From NCBI GenBank assembly GCA_030433275.1, contig JAUILK010000010.1, positions 19,060 to 83,059 of the forward strand: a stretch of 64,000 nucleotides of DNA, written 5' to 3'. Position numbers and translations under genes: made by a program. The notes under the pieces were generated by a model that searched no databases, was not told the DNA's origin, and saw nothing but the letters and a program-made list of their open reading frames with translations. Below are positions 10,332-19,252 of the stretch, in pieces. Position 1 is the stretch's first letter, and every line of letters begins with the position of its first letter. The stretch comes from Gammaproteobacteria bacterium (GTDB lineage: Bacteria > Pseudomonadota > Gammaproteobacteria > Nitrococcales > Nitrococcaceae).

Positions 10332-11606
10332 TTAAGGAATCATCAACCGACTGCCGATCGCGATGACATCGCCGTTCAGATCGTTGAGCTTACGCAACTG
10401 TTTAACGCTTACGTTGTGCTCCTGCGCGATGGCGCTCAAAGTATCACCGCGGCGCACCACGTACTCATGGGCGCTTACCATGATGCGCCTGCCCGGCATG
10501 AATTCTTCGATGTAATCGCTGACACCTCGTGCCAACGCCCGCGCGAGCTTCCACTGGAAACGGCTGCTGCGTAACCGAAGCTCCTCCCGAGGGTTGGATA
10601 TAAAGGCACTTTCAACCAGCACCGAAGGCATGTCCAAAGATTTGAGTACGGCGAAGCCAGCGTGTTCCACCGAGCTCTTGTGCAATTCACCGACGTCGCC
10701 CAAAACCGCAAGCATTGAGTGCGCGAGGTGGGTGCTCGACTCGATCGTAGCCGCTCGGGAAAGATCGACCAGCACAGTAGCGACCACGTCATCCTTGCCA
10801 TCCAGCGAAACCCCACCGATGCGATCCGAAGAATTCTCCCGTTGCGCCAGCAGCCGTGCAGCCTCGGTCGAGGCGCCGTGGCGCGAAAGCACATAGACCG
10901 AGGCCCCTTGCGCCCGGCCATCACCGATCGAATCGGCATGGATCGATATAAAAAGATCGGCTCGGGCCTGCCGAGCCAGCTGGGTGCGCTCACGCAAGCC
11001 CACGTAATAGTCGCCCTTGCGCGTCAGCACCGCACGCATATTCGAGCGCACGGAAATCAGCTCAGCAAGCTTCCGGGCAATGCCTAGGGTGATCGTTTTT
11101 TCGAATGTTCCGCGCTGCCCGATGGCTCCCGGATCCACCCCCCCATGACCGGCATCGATGGCGACCACTAGCTCCTTCGGCTGTTGGTCCAAGGTCTTTA
11201 CCGGCTCTCGCAGACCCTGGGGCTTTTCGAAATCCACCACAAGACGATTGCCGTAGGTATTATTCGGTTTGACCAAAAAACTCTTGAGCCGAGCGATTTG
11301 CATGAGATCAAAGACCACTCGCAAATCGCTACCATTGTGGATGGCGCCTCGGATTCCCTCCAACACACCGACCGCCTCGGCGGATTTGAGCAAACCCTCG
11401 GAAAGTGCAGCGGATTGGATGTCGAGTACCGCGCGGCTGGGATTATTAAGCGTGAACAGACGATACTCGACCGGTTGCGAGAGATCGAAAACCACCCGCG
11501 TATGGTCCGGACCGGCCCAGGTACGAATTCGCTCGACGCTCGCCTGTCGACCCAGTGCCCCCACGCAGGCGCAACACAATAAGGCGAATATCAACCTACG
11601 TTTCAT
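10332..11606 (-). CDS. amiB: N-acetylmuramoyl-L-alanine amidase, AmiB/AmiC type
   Basis: Periplasmic zinc amidase that cuts septal peptidoglycan during daughter-cell separation. The 424-residue protein starts with a signal peptide (about 1-19), followed by an AMIN domain (about 22-125), an Amidase_3 catalytic domain (about 148-375; AIDAGHGGVDPGA with zinc His, GTFEKTITLGIA with zinc Glu, SIHADS with zinc His), and a C-terminal LysM (YVVRRGDTLSAIAQEHNVS, last about 45 residues). The LysM tail makes it resemble AmiB more than AmiC. It lies between tsaE and mutL as in E. coli. Confidence 0.95.
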   Translation of the reverse strand: MKRRLIFALLCCACVGALGRQASVERIRTWAGPDHTRVVFDLSQPVEYRLFTLNNPSRAVLDIQSAALSEGLLKSAEAVGVLEGIRGAIHNGSDLRVVFDLMQIARLKSFLVKPNNTYGNRLVVDFEKPQGLREPVKTLDQQPKELVVAIDAGHGGVDPGAIGQRGTFEKTITLGIARKLAELISVRSNMRAVLTRKGDYYVGLRERTQLARQARADLFISIHADSIGDGRAQGASVYVLSRHGASTEAARLLAQRENSSDRIGGVSLDGKDDVVATVLVDLSRAATIESSTHLAHSMLAVLGDVGELHKSSVEHAGFAVLKSLDMPSVLVESAFISNPREELRLRSSRFQWKLARALARGVSDYIEEFMPGRRIMVSAHEYVVRRGDTLSAIAQEHNVSVKQLRKLNDLNGDVIAIGSRLMIP

Positions 11607-11720
11607 TTTCGGCCTTGTCGTTATGCCGAGGCGCCTTTTTAGCTAGCCATAACGGGCAAGTGTTTTCAACCTATTTTGCTGCATTTGCCGATAGATAGAC
11701 ACATGTTTTTGTGTTCATTC

Positions 11721-12182
11721 TCAATCATTCGGCAAGCGAGCGAGTAGCGCCGCCCCGATCGGCGTACGAGCCGCCAACTGCGCAAGCCGCCTCGATTCGA
11801 CGACAATCAGCGCGACGACCAGATCGGCTGTCGGCAGCGCCCGCCCTCCCCGCTCAGGCCATTCGACCAACAGTACGGCCGACTCGCCCAGCAAGTCGCG
11901 CAGGCCAATGTATTCAAGCTCCTCGGGATCCGAAAGGCGGTATAGATCGAGGTGATAAAGGCGACGACCGGCCACTTGATAGGGCTCTATCAAAGTGTAG
12001 GTCGGACTGCGCACCGGCCCGGTATGGCCCAATGCACTCAACAAGCCCCGGACCAGAGTTGTTTTCCCCGCGCCAAGCTCACCGGTGAGATCGATGCGAC
12101 AGCGCATCGGCAGAGCCGCTGCGAGTTGGGCACCGAGCAACGCCGTGGCCTGCGGCCGGGGCAGCCAACGTTGGCGAGTCAT
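11721..12182 (-). CDS. tsaE: tRNA threonylcarbamoyladenosine biosynthesis ATPase TsaE
   Basis: TsaE works with TsaB and TsaD to make the t6A37 modification of ANN-reading tRNAs. The product is 153 residues with Walker A GELGAGKTTLVRGLL (about 36-50), then SPTYTLIEPY and HLDLYRL, and VEWPERG, all family signatures. Its ATG overlaps the nnr stop by four bases (ATGA), indicating coupled translation. Confidence 0.96.
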   Translation of the reverse strand: MTRQRWLPRPQATALLGAQLAAALPMRCRIDLTGELGAGKTTLVRGLLSALGHTGPVRSPTYTLIEPYQVAGRRLYHLDLYRLSDPEELEYIGLRDLLGESAVLLVEWPERGGRALPTADLVVALIVVESRRLAQLAARTPIGAALLARLPND

Positions 12183-13654
12183 TCCGGATTGGCAAGGCGG
12201 CGCAGAGGTCCGAACAGGTCCGTGGCCAACAGACCCCGCACCCCATCCGCTGCCGCCTGATCGGCAGCGCGGGCATGCAGCCAGACCCCACTCATAGCCG
12301 CCGCCTCGGAGCTCACGCCTTGCGCCAACAGCCCACCGACGACACCGCTGAGCACATCACCCATGCCGCCGCTGGCCATCCCTGGATTGCCGCAATCGCA
12401 AAGCCACGTTAACGTCGGGCTGCGGATCAAGCTGCCGGCCCCCTTGAGGACGATCACCCCCCCCCAACGGGACTGCAACGCTTCCACAGCCGCAAACCGA
12501 TCAGCCTGCACCTCGGCAGCGGAACAGCCGAGCAAACGCCCCGCCTCGCCGGGATGGGGTGTCAAAACCCAAGCATCGCATCGCGGTGGCGTCTGCGCGA
12601 GGCGGTTGAGGCCATCGGCGTCAATCACCAGCGGACCGCCGAAGGCAACGCAGCGCTCGAACAGCGCTTGACTCCAGGTGCTACTCCCTAAACCAGGGCC
12701 CAGCACCACCACCGTCGCCCGGGTCAACAGAGGTTCCAAATCTTCGGGATCAGCTACAGCGCGGCACATGATCTCGGGACGCGCAGTGAGAATCGGGGTT
12801 ATGTGCTCTGCCCGGGTCGCCACGCTAACCAGTCCTGCGCCCAACCGACAAGCCGCCTCCGCAGCCAAGCGTACGGCGCCGCCCATACCTCGGTCACCGC
12901 CCACGATCAGAACGTGACCAAACCATCCCTTGTGGGCCGTGCGCCGCCTCGGCGCAAGATGCGGACTCACTTCGGCGGCGGTAATTCGGCGCACTGCCGG
13001 CTCGATCCCGTTCGAGACAGCCGGCGGCACCTCCAAATCACCGAATATCACCTCACCCGTATAATCAGGTGCAGCTCCGGTAAACAAGCCCTGCTTGAGG
13101 GCAATGAAGGTCGTTGTGGCACTGGCAGCTATCGCCGCGCCCAGAATTTGCCCGGTATCACCGTGGATGCCGGAGGGGATATCGACGGCCAGCACCGGCA
13201 GATGCCTTGCATTGATCGCCGCAATCGCTTGCGCAAAGCGCCCTTGCACCGGGCGATCCAGCCCGGTGCCGAACAAGGCGTCGACGATGACTTCGGCTTC
13301 ACCGAGCGCCTCGGCCGTAAACGGCTCGGTCCGAGCGAGTTCGAGATAGGCCTTAGCCGCCGTGCCGGCTACGCCTTGCAAGCGCTCCGGGTCAACCAGC
13401 GCCAGCACGCGCACAGTCAAACCATCGCGCAGCGCAAAGCGAGCCACCACATAGCCATCACCGGCGTTGTTGCCCCCGCCACAGACGATACAGATCCGCC
13501 GCGCCTCCGGCCAGCGCCGACGTAGCGTCCGGTAGGTCACACGACCCGCTCGCTCCATAAGCGCATAGGCAGGAATGCCATACACCTCGGTGGCGAGTCG
13601 GTCCAACTCTCGACTCTGGTCAGTTCGATAGAGCCCGCGCGGCAGATCATTCAT
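12179..13654 (-). CDS. nnr: Bifunctional NAD(P)H-hydrate repair enzyme Nnr
   Basis: Repairs damaged NAD(P)H hydrates. The N-terminal half is the epimerase (YjeF_N: CGGGNNAGDGYVVAR near residue 58, IVDALFGTGL, VDIPSGIHGDTG); the C-terminal half is the ADP-dependent dehydratase (VGGDRGMGGAVRLA, GPGLGSS, DADGLN, LTPHPGEAGRLLG, NPGMASGGMGDVLSG). Start ATG 13654 gives MNDLPRGL and 491 residues; ATG 13663 is also in frame. First gene of the leftward superoperon, divergent from queG. Confidence 0.96.
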   Translation of the reverse strand: MNDLPRGLYRTDQSRELDRLATEVYGIPAYALMERAGRVTYRTLRRRWPEARRICIVCGGGNNAGDGYVVARFALRDGLTVRVLALVDPERLQGVAGTAAKAYLELARTEPFTAEALGEAEVIVDALFGTGLDRPVQGRFAQAIAAINARHLPVLAVDIPSGIHGDTGQILGAAIAASATTTFIALKQGLFTGAAPDYTGEVIFGDLEVPPAVSNGIEPAVRRITAAEVSPHLAPRRRTAHKGWFGHVLIVGGDRGMGGAVRLAAEAACRLGAGLVSVATRAEHITPILTARPEIMCRAVADPEDLEPLLTRATVVVLGPGLGSSTWSQALFERCVAFGGPLVIDADGLNRLAQTPPRCDAWVLTPHPGEAGRLLGCSAAEVQADRFAAVEALQSRWGGVIVLKGAGSLIRSPTLTWLCDCGNPGMASGGMGDVLSGVVGGLLAQGVSSEAAAMSGVWLHARAADQAAADGVRGLLATDLFGPLRRLANPE

Positions 13655-13780
13655 AGATGCCATTATAGCTACTCTATCCGCGAATCCAGTCACTGCGCAG
13701 TACGAACAGCGGCTATCGTAAGTAAGCGTACCCGATCACAAGGAAAGCTTTACTCAGGTAAGCCCTAGTACAATAAGCCG

Positions 13781-14866
13781 ATGAACGACGCGCAGCCGAC
13801 ACTCGATCTACACAGCTTGGCCCGAGACATAAAACACTGGGGCGAGGAGCTTGGTTTCGACCGGGTGGGTATCGCCAAACCCGATCTGGCCGTCGACGAA
13901 GCGCGCCTGCTGCAGTGGCTGCGCCGTGGCTTCCATGGTGACATGACCTACATGGCTCGGCACGGAGTCAAACGGGCGCGCCCTCAGCGCCTGCTAGCGG
14001 GCACCCTGCGGATAATCTCGGTGCGGCTGAACTACCGACCGCCGGGGATCGAACCCGACGCCCAGGTTCTACAGGACGCTCGCCGTGCCTTCATTGCCCG
14101 CTATGCTTTGGGACGTGATTATCACAAACTCATGCGCAAACGCCTGCAACAGCTTGCACGCCGGATCGAAACCATCGCCGGACCATTCGGCTACCGAGCA
14201 TTGGTCGACAGCGCCCCGGTGTTGGAAAAGGCGCTCGCACGTGATGCGGGTTTGGGCTGGATCGGTAAGCATACCCTACTGATGAGCCGGGATGCCGGCT
14301 CCTATTTCTTTCTAGGAGAGCTCCTCACGGACTTACCACTACCGAGCAGCGCCCCGAGCAGCGCCCCGAGCAGCGAGCACTGCGGCAGCTGCCGAGCTTG
14401 CCTGAAGGTCTGTCCAACCGGGGCAATCGTCGGACCTTACCAACTCGACGCTCGCCGCTGCATCTCCTACCTCACGATCGAGCACCAAGGGAGCATCCCC
14501 GAGTCATTGCGCCCCTTGATCGGCAATCGGGTGTTCGGCTGTGACGACTGCCAAGCTGTCTGTCCATGGAATAAATTCGCCCGCCCCACCGACGAGGCCG
14601 ATTTTCAACCCCGTCACGGCCTGGATACTGCCACGCTCACTACGCTCATGCGCTGGGAAGAGGCGGAATTTCTGGAGCATACGGCAGGCTCGGCGATCCG
14701 CCGTTTGGGCTACGTGCGGTGGCTGCGCAACCTAGCGGTTGCCCTGGGTAACGCACCGCGTGATGAGGCCGCGATCAGCGCCCTGCACGCACGCTCGCAA
14801 CACCCTTCTGCCTTGGTGCGCGAGCACATAGCCTGGGCTCTCGCCCGCCAGGGCGAAAAGCCGTGA
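13781..14866 (+). CDS. queG: Epoxyqueuosine reductase QueG
   Basis: Cobalamin- and Fe-S-dependent enzyme that makes queuosine in tRNA by reducing epoxyqueuosine. The 361-residue protein has the N-terminal DUF1730 cobalamin-binding region (GEELGFDRVGIAKPD; ARYALGRDYHKLMRKRL) and two 4Fe-4S clusters (CGSCRACLKVCPTGAI and CDDCQAVCPWNKFA). A HEAT-like C-terminus carries VRWLRNLAVALGN. Just ahead of the first cluster, a 12-base in-frame tandem repeat adds repeated PSSA units. It sits divergently from nnr, as in E. coli. Confidence 0.96.
   Translation: MNDAQPTLDLHSLARDIKHWGEELGFDRVGIAKPDLAVDEARLLQWLRRGFHGDMTYMARHGVKRARPQRLLAGTLRIISVRLNYRPPGIEPDAQVLQDARRAFIARYALGRDYHKLMRKRLQQLARRIETIAGPFGYRALVDSAPVLEKALARDAGLGWIGKHTLLMSRDAGSYFFLGELLTDLPLPSSAPSSAPSSEHCGSCRACLKVCPTGAIVGPYQLDARRCISYLTIEHQGSIPESLRPLIGNRVFGCDDCQAVCPWNKFARPTDEADFQPRHGLDTATLTTLMRWEEAEFLEHTAGSAIRRLGYVRWLRNLAVALGNAPRDEAAISALHARSQHPSALVREHIAWALARQGEKP
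14342..14377 (+). repeat. 12-bp in-frame tandem repeat in queG
   Basis: Three consecutive copies of CCGAGCAGCGCC (14342-14353, 14354-14365, and a third copy ending GAG at 14366-14377) encode PSSA-PSSA-PSSE directly before the first Fe-S cluster. As the unit is a multiple of three, copy changes would keep the frame. Confidence 0.85.
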
Positions 14867-14938
14867 TGGCCACACCGGGTCACGGAGAAGACCGACTCGC
14901 GCCAGGCAAGGACAAAGCTTGCCTGCACCGCACCGGTT

Positions 14939-15319
14939 TCATGCGACTTGTCGAGGGATGGGATTGCGGATACGTTTGATGCGATTTTGCTCGTCACAAT
15001 ATACGATCACCGGCTGATAGCCTTCCAGATCGGCTTCGGGCATCAGCGCATAACAACAAATGATCACCCGATCACCGGGCTTGGCTTTGTGTGCGGCTGC
15101 ACCGTTCATCGAGATGGTTCGCGAACCGCGTTCGGCGCGAATAGCGTAGGTCGCGAACCGCTCGCCGTTGGCCATGTTGTAGATATGGATCTGCTGGTAG
15201 TCATAAATACCGGCCGCCACGAGCAGATCGGCGTCGATAGCGCATGATCCTTCGTATTCCAGCTCAGCGTGGGTCACCCGCGCCTGGTGGAGCTTGCATT
15301 TCAACATAGTCAAGTGCAT
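14939..15319 (-). CDS. panD: Aspartate 1-decarboxylase PanD
   Basis: Makes beta-alanine from aspartate for pantothenate. The product is 126 residues as a proenzyme; the self-cleavage site is Gly-Ser in YEGSCAID (near residues 24-25), where Ser becomes the pyruvoyl group. [12 protein letters not shown] and IICCYALM follow, as in the family. The N-terminus [12 protein letters not shown] aligns with MIRTMLQGKLHR of E. coli PanD, supporting the ATG at 15319. It is the last of a leftward panB-panC-panD set. Confidence 0.97.
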   Translation of the reverse strand: MHLTMLKCKLHQARVTHAELEYEGSCAIDADLLVAAGIYDYQQIHIYNMANGERFATYAIRAERGSRTISMNGAAAHKAKPGDRVIICCYALMPEADLEGYQPVIVYCDEQNRIKRIRNPIPRQVA

Positions 15320-15401
15320 AGCGTTCGCCTCTCAGCAGGCCAACTGATTGCTTCACAGCCAGCATCCCACTGTATATTGCAGGGCAGCATATTATCCATG
15401 G

Positions 15402-16262
15402 TCAACCGTGGCGGTTCAACGACACCTCTACATTATCGATCAACCGGGCTTCGCCGAGCCAAGCCGCCGCGAGCACCACGAGCTCGGGGTCGTCCCGGCC
15501 AGGCTCACGCAAATCCTCACCGCGCCGAATAGCCACATACTCCGGACGCATTCCTGCTTCCTGCAACATCCTGCTGCCACGCGCCTCCAGCGACCGGAAA
15601 TTCGACTCCCCCTCGCGCAATGCCTGCCTCAGCGCTGTCAATGTGCGGAACAGCTCGGGTGCAAGAGCGCGCTGAGCGGGTTTCAAATAGGCATTGCGCG
15701 AGCTGCGGGCAAGTCCATCCGACTCACGCACCGTCGGCACTCCGATCACCCGCACGGGCAAATCGAGATCCGCCACCATACGCCGAATCACCAACAGCTG
15801 CTGATAGTCCTTGCGCCCAAACACCGCGCTATCCGGCTGAACGACGTTGAGTAGCTTGGCTACCACAGTCGCCACGCCGATAAAATGGCCGGGGCGGAGA
15901 GCACCGCAAAGAATCCCGGAAAGCCCCGGAACATCCACCAAAGTGTGCCCCGTGGTGCCCGCCGGATACATCTCCACCACGGCGGGCGCGAATACGGCGT
16001 CTACCGCCAGTGCCCTAAGCTGCGTACAGTCGGTTTCCAAACTCTGCGGATAGGTCGCGTAATCCTCTCCCGCACCGAATTGGGTGGGATTGACGAATAA
16101 GCTCGTCACCACCCGGTCGCCATGCTCGCGCGCCACTTTCACCAGCGCCAAATGACCTTCATGCAGATTGCCCATCGTCGGCACGAGGCTGACCGTGAGC
16201 CGTTGCGCCCGCCAAGAGCGTACCTGCGAGCGCAGTTCGGGGATTCGCCGCACGATCCGCAT
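15402..16262 (-). CDS. panC: Pantothenate synthetase PanC
   Basis: Condenses pantoate and beta-alanine with ATP. The product is 286 residues with the HIGH-like nucleotide motif PTMGNLHEGHLALVK (about 28-42), FVNPTQFG, VFGRKDYQQL and a KMSKS-like SDGLARSSRNAYL. ATG start; 26 bp from panB. Confidence 0.97.
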   Translation of the reverse strand: MRIVRRIPELRSQVRSWRAQRLTVSLVPTMGNLHEGHLALVKVAREHGDRVVTSLFVNPTQFGAGEDYATYPQSLETDCTQLRALAVDAVFAPAVVEMYPAGTTGHTLVDVPGLSGILCGALRPGHFIGVATVVAKLLNVVQPDSAVFGRKDYQQLLVIRRMVADLDLPVRVIGVPTVRESDGLARSSRNAYLKPAQRALAPELFRTLTALRQALREGESNFRSLEARGSRMLQEAGMRPEYVAIRRGEDLREPGRDDPELVVLAAAWLGEARLIDNVEVSLNRHG

Positions 16263-16288
16263 GCACCAGTGCCCTTATTTAAAACACG

Positions 16289-17116
16289 TTAAAAACAATG
16301 TTGCTCGCCTGGAAAGCGACGTGCCTTGACGGCCGCCACATACTCCCGCACCGCGGCCTGAACGTTGCCTGTCTCGGCCATGAAATCCTTGGCGAACCGC
16401 GGTGGTCGACCCGGCGTAATACCGAGCAAATCCTGCAGCACCAGGATCTGGCCATCACAGCCGGCCCCCGCCCCGATGCCGATGACGGGGATGCGCAATT
16501 CATGCGCCAACTGCTCCCCAAGCGCAGCCGGGATGCACTCCACCAACAACAAATCGGCCCCCGCCGCCTCTAAGGCGCGGGCATCATCGATCATGGCGTG
16601 CGCGCTCGCTCGGTCACGCCCCTGAACCTTATAGCCGCCGAGCTTGTGAATGCGCTGCGGCAATAAGCCCAGGTGCGCGCAGACCGGAACGCCCGCCCGC
16701 GCGAGGGCAGCGACGATACTGACCTGATCGGCGGTACCTTCCAGCTTCACCATACGGGCACCACCCTCTTGCATGAGTCGCCCGGCGTTGCGCAGCGCAG
16801 TGGCTTCATCGAGATAACTCATAAACGGCATATCCGCCATGATCAACGCTCGCCTGCGAGCAGCGGCCACACACCGGGTGTGGTAGATGATGTCGTCGAC
16901 ACTCACCGGAAGCGTCGTCTCATGCCCTTGAATGACCATCCCGAGCGTGTCACCGATCAGGATCACGTCGACGCCGGCCTCGTCCACCACACAGGCAAAA
17001 CTATGATCGTAGGCGGTAAGGCACGCAATCACCTCACCGGCAGTTTTCATCTGCAGCAAATGAGTAACATCCACGCTCGGCGCGGCGCGCTTATCCGATT
17101 TCTCGACGGCCATCAT
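16289..17116 (-). CDS. panB: 3-methyl-2-oxobutanoate hydroxymethyltransferase PanB
   Basis: Transfers a one-carbon unit from methylene-THF to ketoisovalerate, giving ketopantoate. The frame is open for over 100 codons upstream, but the family N-terminus begins near the paired ATGs at 17116/17113, with a GGGAG site about eight bases upstream; the upstream part is Arg/Ala-rich and unlike any PanB. Motifs: CLTAYDHSFA, LIGDTLGMVIQGHETTLPV, KLEG (catalytic region), GLLPQ and GIGAGAGCDGQILVLQDLLG. About 275 residues. Confidence 0.96.
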   Translation of the reverse strand: MMAVEKSDKRAAPSVDVTHLLQMKTAGEVIACLTAYDHSFACVVDEAGVDVILIGDTLGMVIQGHETTLPVSVDDIIYHTRCVAAARRRALIMADMPFMSYLDEATALRNAGRLMQEGGARMVKLEGTADQVSIVAALARAGVPVCAHLGLLPQRIHKLGGYKVQGRDRASAHAMIDDARALEAAGADLLLVECIPAALGEQLAHELRIPVIGIGAGAGCDGQILVLQDLLGITPGRPPRFAKDFMAETGNVQAAVREYVAAVKARRFPGEQHCF

Positions 17117-17214
17117 GCATGGCTCCCTATCGCGGGAAAAAGCTACTGTACAGCGCATAAGGTGCTGCATTGAAGCCGCATCCGTAGGTACACGGACCGG
17201 ACTGCCTACATCGA

Positions 17215-17712
17215 TCAACCAATCCGCCTCAACGCCCCGCCACCCAGGTCGGCAAGCAACTGCTCGATACGGCCGCAACCTGGCACATCGAGCCCGGGTG
17301 CCAGCTCGGCAAGCGGGTACAGCACGAAAGCGCGCTGCGCAACACCGGGATGGGGCACAATAAGCCCCGGCAATTTCAGCCGGCGCCGCCCCCACAGGAG
17401 GATGTCGAGATCCAGCGTACGCGGCCCCCAATGCAGCGTATTACGGTTGCGTCCCTGCTGTGATTCGATCCGCTGCAACGCAGCAAGCAGTGCATACGGC
17501 ATAAGAGCGGTGCGCAACTCGGCAACCGCATTGACGTAATCGGGCTGCCACCCCGGACCCATCGGAGGGCTCCGATACAACGAGGAGTGTGCTTGTAACC
17601 GAGTCGCCGGCAAGCTGACGAGCGCACGTAATGCTTGGCGCAGCTGCTGTGCCGGCCTAGCGAGATTGCTACCCAGGCCGACGAACACCCGCGTCAGTAC
17701 CTTGGCAACCAT
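17215..17712 (-). CDS. folK: HPPK, dihydropterin pyrophosphokinase FolK
   Basis: Transfers pyrophosphate from ATP to 6-hydroxymethyl-dihydropterin in folate synthesis. The 165-residue protein has GLGSNL (near residue 12), SLYRSPPMG, NAVAELRT, the signature RNTLHWGPRTLDLDILLWG and VPHPGVAQRAFVLYPLAELAP. Its ATG overlaps the pcnB stop (TGATG), so the two are coupled. The pcnB-folK-panB order is that of E. coli. Confidence 0.97.
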   Translation of the reverse strand: MVAKVLTRVFVGLGSNLARPAQQLRQALRALVSLPATRLQAHSSLYRSPPMGPGWQPDYVNAVAELRTALMPYALLAALQRIESQQGRNRNTLHWGPRTLDLDILLWGRRRLKLPGLIVPHPGVAQRAFVLYPLAELAPGLDVPGCGRIEQLLADLGGGALRRIG

Positions 17713-19022
17713 CAGACGGTATCGCTGCCCTTGTGTCGGCCACGCCGCCGAGTGCCGGAGCGCCGGCGGCGACCAGCCTTCTCCGTACGTTGCTCACCCG
17801 AGGCGTGCTGCAACTGCGTCCACCCACGCGCCAGCTCCGCCTCCACCTCCCCGGCCTCCGCACGCAGCAACAAAAAATCATAGGCAGCGCGAAACCGCGG
17901 ATGGCTCAGCAACCGCAGCGCCCGCTTACCCGTAAGCCGCTCGAAACGGGGCTGCAGCGACCATATCTCGCGCATGGGAATCGAAAAACGCTTGGGAATG
18001 CTCACGCATCGCGTTTGATCTTGCAAAACCTCGCTGGCAGCTTCCTGAATCGCTTGAGTGGATCCGGCCGCACGAAGCTCTGCAGCAGGGAGCCGCTGCG
18101 TGATCGACGGCCACAACAGCGCGGCAAACAAGAAGGCGGGCGTCACCGATTTACCCTCGGCAACTCGACGGTCGGTATCGGCGAGCGAGCGCGCGAGAAA
18201 GCCAAGCGCAACACCGAACTCATCGCCCAACAGCACCGCTTCGGTAGCGGGGAACAAATGTCCGAACAAATTGTAGTGACGCAGGCACTCGAAAGCCTCA
18301 AGCCCCATACCAGTGGCAAACAGCTTGAGCGTTTCATCGAATAACCGCGCTGGCGGAATATGGCCCAAAAGATGCGCCATACGGGGAATTGCCCCAGCCG
18401 TTTCCGGATGCATGCGAAAACCAAGTTTCACTGCGAAACGTACGGCTCGGAGCATGCGCACCGGATCCTCTCGATAGCGCACCTCGGCATCGCCGATCAG
18501 CCGTAGCACACCACGGCGCAGATCGGTGATGCCACCTACGTAGTCCACCAAGGTAAAATCGGCGATGCGATAGTAGAGTGCGTTAACGGTGAAATCGCGG
18601 CGCAACGCATCCTCTTCGATAGTACCGAAGACGTTGTCACGCAGGAGCCGGCCATCCTCCAGCACACGGGCTTCCTCACCCGCCTCCCCGGCCTCTTGCA
18701 GGGCTCGGAATGTGGCCACTTCAATGATCTCACAGCCGAAATACACGTGCGCCAAACGAAAGCGCCGGCCAATCAGGCGGCAATTGCGGAACAACTGCTT
18801 GACCTGCTCTGGTCGCGCATCGGTGGCGATATCGAAGTCCTTCGGCTCACGCCCGAGGGAAAGATCACGGACCCCGCCGCCAACCAGGTAAGCCGCATAA
18901 CCGGCCTTGTTTAATCGATACAGCACCTTTAGTGCGTTTCGACTGATATTGGCCCGCGAAATGCCATGCTCAGATCGGGAAATGACGACAGGATCGTGGT
19001 GAATGGCAACAAGCTCCGTCAC
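17712..19022 (-). CDS. pcnB: Poly(A) polymerase I PcnB
   Basis: Adds poly(A) tails to RNA 3' ends, promoting decay. The nucleotidyltransferase core shows YLVGGGVRDLSLGREPKDFDIATDA (catalytic carboxylates in DFD), RRFRLAHVYF, RRDFTVNALYY and EDPVRMLRAVRFAVKLGF. The Arg-rich tail (KAGRRRRSGTRRRGR) likely binds RNA. The frame is open back into the tRNA gene, which cannot be coding. GTG at 19022 (VTELVAIHHDPV) is my choice; it precedes the conserved SEHGISRANISRNALKVLYRLNKAGY. Its GGGAG site is only three bases away, so the start is uncertain. About 436 residues. Confidence 0.94.
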   Translation of the reverse strand: MTELVAIHHDPVVISRSEHGISRANISRNALKVLYRLNKAGYAAYLVGGGVRDLSLGREPKDFDIATDARPEQVKQLFRNCRLIGRRFRLAHVYFGCEIIEVATFRALQEAGEAGEEARVLEDGRLLRDNVFGTIEEDALRRDFTVNALYYRIADFTLVDYVGGITDLRRGVLRLIGDAEVRYREDPVRMLRAVRFAVKLGFRMHPETAGAIPRMAHLLGHIPPARLFDETLKLFATGMGLEAFECLRHYNLFGHLFPATEAVLLGDEFGVALGFLARSLADTDRRVAEGKSVTPAFLFAALLWPSITQRLPAAELRAAGSTQAIQEAASEVLQDQTRCVSIPKRFSIPMREIWSLQPRFERLTGKRALRLLSHPRFRAAYDFLLLRAEAGEVEAELARGWTQLQHASGEQRTEKAGRRRRSGTRRRGRHKGSDTV

Positions 19023-19035
19023 GTACTCCCACGAC

Positions 19036-19063
19036 TTGTCCGCTCGCAAGGTGCGCGTATAAT
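19036..19063 (+). promoter_or_regulatory. Sigma70-type promoter for tRNA-Glu
   Basis: A -35 box TTGTCC (19036-19041), 16-base spacer and a perfect -10 TATAAT (19058-19063) point rightward, about 70 bases before the tRNA. It lies just upstream of the preferred pcnB start on the other strand, so the two transcription units are divergent and close. Confidence 0.7.
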
Positions 19064-19134
19064 ACCAACCTTTGTAGCAAGGTGCAGGCTTCGCTTGCGA
19101 GCGAGGCCGCACAAATCGAGTCAGACTCGAACAC

Positions 19135-19210
19135 GCTCCCATCGTCTAGTGGTTTAGGACGCCGCCCTCTCAAGGCGGAAACCGGGGTTCAAATCCCCGT
19201 GGGAGCGCCA
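19135..19210 (+). tRNA. tRNA-Glu(CTC)
   Basis: A 76-base tRNA with encoded CCA. The acceptor stem pairs GCTCCCA (19135-19141) with TGGGAGC, followed by discriminator G and CCA. The anticodon stem CCGCC/GGCGG encloses loop CTCTCAA with anticodon CTC, which reads GAG (Glu). The T arm is ACCGGGGTTCAAATCCCCG-like, and the D arm contains TAGTGGTTTAGGA. It resembles E. coli tRNA-Glu in layout. Confidence 0.95.
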
Positions 19211-19252
19211 TTATCCGGCGAACCTACCCGCCACCGTGTAGGCTTTGCAGTG

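Noticed and set aside
17117..17431. N-terminal extension of PanB by about 105 residues
   Set aside because: Overlaps folK antisense, is Arg/Ala-rich, and PanB proteins start at the paired ATGs near 17116.
19023..19142. Upstream extension of PcnB and, on the other strand, of the RDD gene through the tRNA
   Set aside because: Both frames run through the tRNA-Glu gene or its promoter; they are open by chance.
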